Shown piece after piece: positions 59,591 to 64,000 of a stretch of 64,000 nt of DNA. Both the position numbers and the translations under genes were made by a program. Source of the stretch: Sphingopyxis soli (GTDB taxonomy: Bacteria; Pseudomonadota; Alphaproteobacteria; Sphingomonadales; Sphingomonadaceae); the NCBI RefSeq assembly GCF_018682675.1, contig NZ_JAFMTR010000010.1, forward strand, positions 1 to 64,000, read 5' to 3'. The notes below the pieces were generated by a model. That model was given only the letters and a program-made list of their open reading frames with translations, had not been told where the DNA came from and ran no database searches. Within the stretch, counting starts at the first letter, position 1, and the number at the start of each line of letters is the position of its first letter.

Positions 59591-60772
59591 TTATCCCCGA
59601 TATGCGATAGCCAGCCTTGCTGCCGCGGAAACTGCCGCGGCGCGCGCGTCGTCGGTGGTGCCGCCCGCAACTTTCGCCAGCGCGACGCCCATGCGGCGAT
59701 ACGGGCGCGTGACGGGCTTGCCGAAGATGCGGGCGTCGACCGCGGTCTGGGCATTCGGCGGGGTCAGCGCGTCGGCGAGACCGGTGATCGCGAAATCCTC
59801 AGCATCGCGGTCGGCGAGCAGCACCGCGCTGGCGCTGGCGTCGGGCGCGACAATCGCGGGGATGGGCAGGCCGAGGATCGCGCGGGCGTGAAGGTCGAAT
59901 TCCGACAGTTCCTGCGAGATCAGCGTGACCATCCCGGTGTCGTGCGGGCGGGGCGAAAGCTCCGAGAAGATGACCTCGTCGCCCTTCACGAAAAATTCGA
60001 CCCCGAAGATGCCGTGGCCGCCAAGTGCGTCGACCACCTTGGTTGCCATATCCTGCGCCGATTGCAGCGCCGCCCCCGACATTGCCGCGGGCTGCCAGCT
60101 TTCGCGATAGTCGCCGCGTTCCTGCCGGTGGCCGATGGGCGGGCAAAACGACACGCCATCCTTGTGGCGGACGGTCAGCAGCGTGATTTCATAGTCGAAG
60201 TCGATGAAGGCTTCGGCGATCACGCGCAGCCGGTCGCCGCGCATCCCTGCGGCGGCATAGTCCCACGCGGCGTCAACACCGTCGGCATCCCCGACCGTGC
60301 TCTGCCCCTTGCCCGACGAGGACATGACCGGCTTCACAACCAGCGGGAAGCCGATGCGTGCGGCGGCGGCGGCGAGTTCCTCGCGGCTCGTTGCATATTC
60401 GAAGGTCGACGTTTTCAGGCCGAGCTCGCTCGCGGCAAGATCGCGAATGGCATCGCGGTTCATCGTCAGCTGCGCCGCGCGCGCCGACGGGACGACATGG
60501 AAGCCCCCGGCCTCGACCTCGGCGAGGATTTCGGTACGGATCGCCTCGACCTCCGGCACGATATGGTCGGGCTGGTGCTTTTCGATCGCGGCGCGCAGCG
60601 CGTCGCCGTCGAGCATCGAGAAAACCTCGCGCGCGTCGGCGACCTGCATGGCGGGCGCGCCGTCATAGCTGTCGCACGCGACGACATGGCAGCCTAGCCG
60701 CTTTGCCGAGATCACGAACTCGCGCCCGAGTTCGCCCGAACCGAGCAGCAGGATTTTGGCGGTGGGGGTCAT
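59591..60772 (-). CDS. purT: Phosphoribosylglycinamide formyltransferase 2
   Basis: A 393-residue ATP-grasp enzyme that formylates GAR with formate in purine synthesis. It starts [27 protein letters not shown] (nucleotide-binding), and has SRAAQ-type [20 protein letters not shown] and the ATP-grasp glycine loop [14 protein letters not shown]. The metal/active-site [14 protein letters not shown] motif is present. Length and motifs match PurT. It is transcribed away from the truncated MFS remnant upstream. Confidence 0.95.
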   Translation of the reverse strand: MTPTAKILLLGSGELGREFVISAKRLGCHVVACDSYDGAPAMQVADAREVFSMLDGDALRAAIEKHQPDHIVPEVEAIRTEILAEVEAGGFHVVPSARAAQLTMNRDAIRDLAASELGLKTSTFEYATSREELAAAAARIGFPLVVKPVMSSSGKGQSTVGDADGVDAAWDYAAAGMRGDRLRVIAEAFIDFDYEITLLTVRHKDGVSFCPPIGHRQERGDYRESWQPAAMSGAALQSAQDMATKVVDALGGHGIFGVEFFVKGDEVIFSELSPRPHDTGMVTLISQELSEFDLHARAILGLPIPAIVAPDASASAVLLADRDAEDFAITGLADALTPPNAQTAVDARIFGKPVTRPYRRMGVALAKVAGGTTDDARAAAVSAAARLAIAYRG

Positions 60773-60842
60773 GGGCGCGCTCCGTGGATGGCTGGAATGC
60801 GGCGGCTCTAGTCGCGCCTGCCGGGATTCGCCAGTGCGGGTT

Positions 60843-61100
60843 TCATATGTCGAGGATGCGGATTTCGGGGATCAGCGCCCACCAGAGCAGGGCGCCGAGC
60901 GCGGCGAGCGCAGCCGCGAAGGCATAGGCGTAGCCACCAAGATAATCGACGATCAGTCCGGTGATAATCGGACCGACGGTCCCCGACACATTGCCAAACG
61001 CGTTCTGGACGCCGACCCAGCTTCCTGCTGCGCGCGGACCTGCAAAAATCTGCGCGACCGCAATTCGCAAGCCGTCCCCAAAGCCATGAGGGAGAGATCA
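60843..61100 (-). pseudogene. Truncated C-terminal fragment of an MFS permease
   Basis: The frame ending at 60843 encodes GDGLRIAVAQIFAGPRAAGSWVG, then NAFGNVSGTVGPIITGLIVDYLGGY and a membrane segment. This matches the last quarter of an MFS transporter, with GDGLR and GPRAAG typical of that region. An in-frame stop lies about 10 codons upstream of the preserved part, and no N-terminal ten transmembrane segments exist. The nearest ATG gives 75 residues only. It is a remnant. Confidence 0.75.
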
Positions 61101-61126
61101 CAGGCGGCGGGGAGGCGCTCGACGAA

Positions 61127-61618
61127 TTATGAGGGCCAGTGCGAGGTGTCGTGGTCGGGATGCTGGCGATTGCTCGCCCGGATGGCGCTGGCGACGCTGC
61201 TCATCGTCTCTTCGGTGGTGCCTTCCGCGCTGATCGGCAGGTTGGCGAAGAGGGGGAGCTGGCCTTCGACGCCGAATTGCATCCGCGGCGCGAACTTCGC
61301 GGGTTCGTCGAACGAGCCCGTCGTCAGGTTGATGTGCTTGCTGTCGAAATAGTCATAGGTGAGCGGCGTGCCGCAGTCGCGGCAGAAGCCGCGTGCGGCC
61401 TTGTCCGAACTGTTGAAGGTCGCCGGGCTCCCGCGCGTCCACGTCAGCGCGTCGCGCGGCACCCCGATCAGCGCCGCGAAGAAATTGCCGGCGGCCTTCT
61501 GGCACATCCGGCAGTGGCAGATGTGCGACGTGTCGAGCACCGCGGTGACATGCCAGCGCACCGCCCCGCACTGGCAGCCGCCCGAGGCTTCGGTTTCGAT
61601 GCGTTGAGGGCTGTCCAT
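61127..61618 (-). CDS. GFA/CENP-V domain protein
   Basis: A 163-residue zinc-binding protein of the glutathione-dependent formaldehyde-activating enzyme family. Zinc cysteines are Cys15 and Cys17 (GGCQCG), Cys34, Cys36 and Cys39 (CHCRMC) and Cys79, Cys82 (CRDCGT). The role could be glutathione adduct handling, but most members are uncharacterised. It is divergent from the DUF302 gene across a 259-base spacer with an 8-base-arm palindrome. Confidence 0.88.
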   Translation of the reverse strand: MDSPQRIETEASGGCQCGAVRWHVTAVLDTSHICHCRMCQKAAGNFFAALIGVPRDALTWTRGSPATFNSSDKAARGFCRDCGTPLTYDYFDSKHINLTTGSFDEPAKFAPRMQFGVEGQLPLFANLPISAEGTTEETMSSVASAIRASNRQHPDHDTSHWPS

Positions 61619-61653
61619 CTCTTCTCACTCCGGTTGAACTGTCCGATGGTCCT

Positions 61654-61671
61654 TTAGGGTCCTGACCCTAA
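61654..61671. promoter_or_regulatory. Perfect palindrome between GFA and DUF302 genes
   Basis: TTAGGGTCCTGACCCTAA has two perfect 8-base arms around a 2-base spacer, 35 bases upstream of the GFA start. Its function is unknown; it may be an operator or an element end. Confidence 0.45.
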
Positions 61672-61877
61672 GCACCGAAACAGCAGCGGGCAAATTACCT
61701 CGTCGAAAACTGTTCGCCACCCTTCTGCCGAATCTCCGCAATCGGCCGGTCGGCGGCAGAATTGCGGGCGCGGCGCTCCAATAGCGGCCGTGCATCGAAC
61801 CGATAGCCAAGGACGATTTTCCTGCGCGGCGGCGGCGCGCGATAACGCCCGCGACAATCTCTCGCAGGAGTTCCCCC

Positions 61878-62369
61878 ATGAACCGCTTCAAGTTTCTGAT
61901 CCCGCTATTCGTCACCGCTTCCTTCGCAGCGGCCGTCCCGGTCGCTCATGCACAGGCGGCGCCTGTCCGTGCCGAAACGGCCGCCGATGTCCTCTCGCTG
62001 CGCAGCGCCAACGGTTTCGATGAAACGGTCTCGAAACTTACCGCCGATGTCGCAGGGAAGGGCATTCGTCACTTTGCGACGATCGACCAGGCCGACCTCG
62101 CGCGCGGCGCGAACCTGCCGCTGAAGCGCTCGACGCTCGTCCTGTTCGGCAACCCGCCGCTGGGGGTGCAGTTCCTGCAATCGAACCCGCTCGCGGGGCT
62201 CGACTGGCCGGTACGGATGCTCGTGACCGAGGACGCTGCGGGCGCCGTCACCGTATCGTGGACCGACTTCGATGCCATCGCCAGGCGCTACCGGATCACC
62301 GACCGCGCCGCGCAGTTCAAGATGGCGGGCGAGGTCGCCGCCTCGATCGCGAGTGCCGCGACCCAATGA
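61878..62369 (+). CDS. Exported DUF302 family protein
   Basis: A 163-residue protein with a signal peptide (MNRFKFLIPLFVTASFAAAVPVAHA, cleavage near 25). The mature part fits DUF302: HFATIDQADLARGANLPLKRSTLVLFGNPPLGVQFL and LVTEDAAGAVTVSWTD. The family is found with sulfur/redox genes, but its function is undefined. It overlaps the YeeE gene by 4 bases (ATGA). Confidence 0.88.
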   Translation: MNRFKFLIPLFVTASFAAAVPVAHAQAAPVRAETAADVLSLRSANGFDETVSKLTADVAGKGIRHFATIDQADLARGANLPLKRSTLVLFGNPPLGVQFLQSNPLAGLDWPVRMLVTEDAAGAVTVSWTDFDAIARRYRITDRAAQFKMAGEVAASIASAATQ

Positions 62370-63307
62370 TTCCGTCCGCTGGCATCCTTGCCGTGGCGCT
62401 CGTCTCCGCCGCGCTGATGGGGCTCGCCATCCAGCGCGGCGCGACCTGTATGGTGGCCGCGGTCGATGAGGCGATGAGCGAGGGGCGCTACGGGCGCGCC
62501 GCCGCGCTTGCCGAGGCCGCGATCTGGGTCGGCGGGCTGGCTGCGATCGCGGCGGCGGCGGGCTGGCTGCATATGACGCCCGCCGCCTATGCCGTCACCG
62601 GCTGGACCGTCGCGGGCGGCGTGCTGCTGGGTGTCGGCGCGTGGGTCAATCGCGCCTGCGTGTTCGGCGCGGTCGCCCGGATCGGGGCGGGGCAATGGGC
62701 GTGGCTGGCGACACCGGTCGGTTTTTTCCTCGGCTGCCTGGTTCCGGTGGAGGCACCGATGGGCCATGCGGGATCGTCGTTCGGCGCCGGGACCGAGGGC
62801 GCCGTAATCGTCACGCTGTTCGCGGCTTGCGCCATCTGGCGCGTCAGCCAGCTGTTTTCCGCCGAGCATATCGGACGCCATCTGTGGCACCCGCATCGCG
62901 CGACGCTGCTGATCGCGGTGACCTTCGTGACGACGCTGCTCAGCGCAGGGTACTGGGCCTATACCGACGCGCTCGCGGCGCTCGCGCGGTCGATGGATGC
63001 GATGCTGTCGCTGCGCGTGCTGATGGTCGCCGCGCTGCTCGGCGGAGCGGTGGCGGGCGGCGCGATCGCGGGCAAGCTGCGCCGCGAGCGACCGCGCGGG
63101 CCGGACGTGCTGCGCTGCCTCGCCGGCGGCGCGTTGATGGGCACCGGCGCCTCGCTCGTGCCGGGAAGCAACGACGGGCTGATCCTGCTCGGGCTGCCGG
63201 CGCTGCTGCCGCACGCGTGGGTCGCCGTTGCGACGATGGCGCTCGCCATCGCGCTGGCGATCCGGCTTGCGGCTGTAACCGGGGAGGCTGGCACCGCGAA
63301 GCCTTGA
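62366..63307 (+). CDS. YeeE/YedE family (sulfur-transport-like) membrane protein
   Basis: A 313-residue protein with about nine membrane segments. The conserved cysteines of YeeE/TsuA-type channels are in QRGATCMVAAVDE and NRACVFGA, with a third domain of GTGASLVPGSNDGLIL. The family transports thiosulfate or related sulfur species. It overlaps the DUF302 gene by 4 bases; DUF302 and YeeE are often neighbours. The LysR gene follows after 62 bases. Confidence 0.88.
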   Translation: MIPSAGILAVALVSAALMGLAIQRGATCMVAAVDEAMSEGRYGRAAALAEAAIWVGGLAAIAAAAGWLHMTPAAYAVTGWTVAGGVLLGVGAWVNRACVFGAVARIGAGQWAWLATPVGFFLGCLVPVEAPMGHAGSSFGAGTEGAVIVTLFAACAIWRVSQLFSAEHIGRHLWHPHRATLLIAVTFVTTLLSAGYWAYTDALAALARSMDAMLSLRVLMVAALLGGAVAGGAIAGKLRRERPRGPDVLRCLAGGALMGTGASLVPGSNDGLILLGLPALLPHAWVAVATMALAIALAIRLAAVTGEAGTAKP

Positions 63308-63369
63308 AACTGGCGGCGTCGGCCGGTTGCTGATAGTCTTGCTGCCGCGTTGCTTTGGGGACGACGCTT

Positions 63370-64000
63370 ATGGAAATGCAACAGATCCGCTATTTCGTCG
63401 CGCTCGCGCAGACGCTCAATTTCACGCGCGCGGCGGAGCATTGCAACGTCAGCCAGCCCGCGCTGACCCGCGCGATCCAGCAGCTCGAGCATGAACTCGG
63501 CGGGCCGCTGTTCCACCGCGAGCGCAACAACACGCACCTGTCCGAACTCGGACGGATGATGATGCCCTATCTCGAGAGCGTGGCCGAAAGCGCGCGCGCG
63601 GCCAAGGCGGCCGCAGCATCGGCGAAGAAGGCCGAGCATGTCACGCTGACCCTGGGGGCGATGTGCACGATCGGTCCCGATCTGGTCGCCGACCTGATCG
63701 TCCGTTTCCAGGCTGCGCATCCCGATATCGAGGTGAAGGTCATCGACGGCGAGGCGTCGATGATGATCGACGCGCTGGAAAAGGGCGATATCCACCTGAG
63801 CCTTGTCGGCGTGCCCGACGATCTGCCCGAGCAATTCCACCAGCTGCCGATCTTCGAGGAACGCTTCGTGATCCTGTTGCCGCCGGGGCATCGCCTTGCC
63901 GAACGCAATGCGATCCGCGTCGGCGATCTCGATGGCGAGCCCTATGTCGGGCGGTCGACCTGCGAAGTGTTCAAGATGGTTGCGCGCGATTTCGCGAAGC
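63370..64000 (+). CDS. LysR-family regulator (C-terminus beyond the window)
   Basis: The first 210 residues of a LysR-type regulator. The winged helix is MEMQQIRYFVALAQTLNFTRAAEHCNVSQPALTRAIQQLEHELGG, and the effector-binding domain starts at about residue 90 (VTLTLGAMCTIGPDLV). It continues beyond position 64000; about 80-100 residues are missing. No target can be named with confidence; the neighbouring YeeE/DUF302 genes are candidates. Confidence 0.92.
   Translation, partial: MEMQQIRYFVALAQTLNFTRAAEHCNVSQPALTRAIQQLEHELGGPLFHRERNNTHLSELGRMMMPYLESVAESARAAKAAAASAKKAEHVTLTLGAMCTIGPDLVADLIVRFQAAHPDIEVKVIDGEASMMIDALEKGDIHLSLVGVPDDLPEQFHQLPIFEERFVILLPPGHRLAERNAIRVGDLDGEPYVGRSTCEVFKMVARDFAK

Noticed and set aside
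61625-61915. Open frame of 96 codons on the minus strand
   Set aside because: Overlaps the start of the DUF302 gene and crosses the palindrome; low-complexity basic protein.
1-64000. tRNA, rRNA, CRISPR or prophage
   Set aside because: No cloverleaf with CCA-proximal structure, no rRNA-like segment, no regularly spaced repeats and no phage genes were noticed.

Overview
The window is high-GC DNA from an alphaproteobacterium, most likely a sphingomonad (Sphingopyxis/Sphingomonas type). This is inferred from the GC-rich codon use, the TonB receptor plus MFS uptake genes, the dispersed inverted-repeat elements and the housekeeping flank. No rRNA, tRNA, CRISPR array, integrase or insertion sequence was recognised.

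Positions 1-48547 form one large catabolic island that continues beyond the left edge. It encodes CoA-thioester degradation of some complex carboxylic acid: one thiolase (cut by the edge), four adjacent pairs of unequal acyl-CoA dehydrogenases, one single ACAD11-like dehydrogenase with a kinase, five crotonases, one MaoC/FAS1-like hydratase, three AMP-forming acyl-CoA ligases, ten short-chain dehydrogenases (SDRs; one is a clear pseudoenzyme), two nitronate-monooxygenase-like flavoproteins, one MDR reductase, one aldehyde dehydrogenase, one P450, a wax-ester-synthase-like acyltransferase, a thioesterase, an SMP-30 family lactonase, and DUF7064/7065-like and DUF2889 proteins. A TonB-dependent receptor and an MFS permease close the island. 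The repertoire resembles steroid or terpenoid ring and side-chain catabolism, but ring-opening genes of classical steroid pathways are absent, so the substrate is unknown.

The main regulatory observation is a near-palindromic element, consensus ACCTAGTTATAYAACT. It occurs seven times, at six divergent promoters and before the TonB receptor, often in or beside a plausible -35/-10 spacer. A GntR/FCD regulator sits inside one of the controlled operons and is the best candidate ligand. Two other regulators (MarR, TetR) lie beside their own, different palindromes.

A sub-module at 19920-24800 pairs a lactonase-like protein with an APH-type kinase and an ACAD10/11-like dehydrogenase. It suggests a route from gamma-lactone through 4-hydroxyacyl-CoA by phosphorylation and elimination, analogous to LvaA/LvaC.

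Positions 48700-64000 are ordinary chromosome: two c-type cytochromes, prephenate dehydratase, a CDP-alcohol phosphatidyltransferase, a DUF805 protein, an HscC-type Hsp70 with a J-like partner, DNA polymerase I, PurT, a GFA-family protein, DUF302 and YeeE/YedE proteins, and a LysR regulator cut by the right edge. Two gene remnants (zinc alcohol dehydrogenase, MFS permease) and three copies of a roughly 135-170 bp inverted-repeat element are also present.
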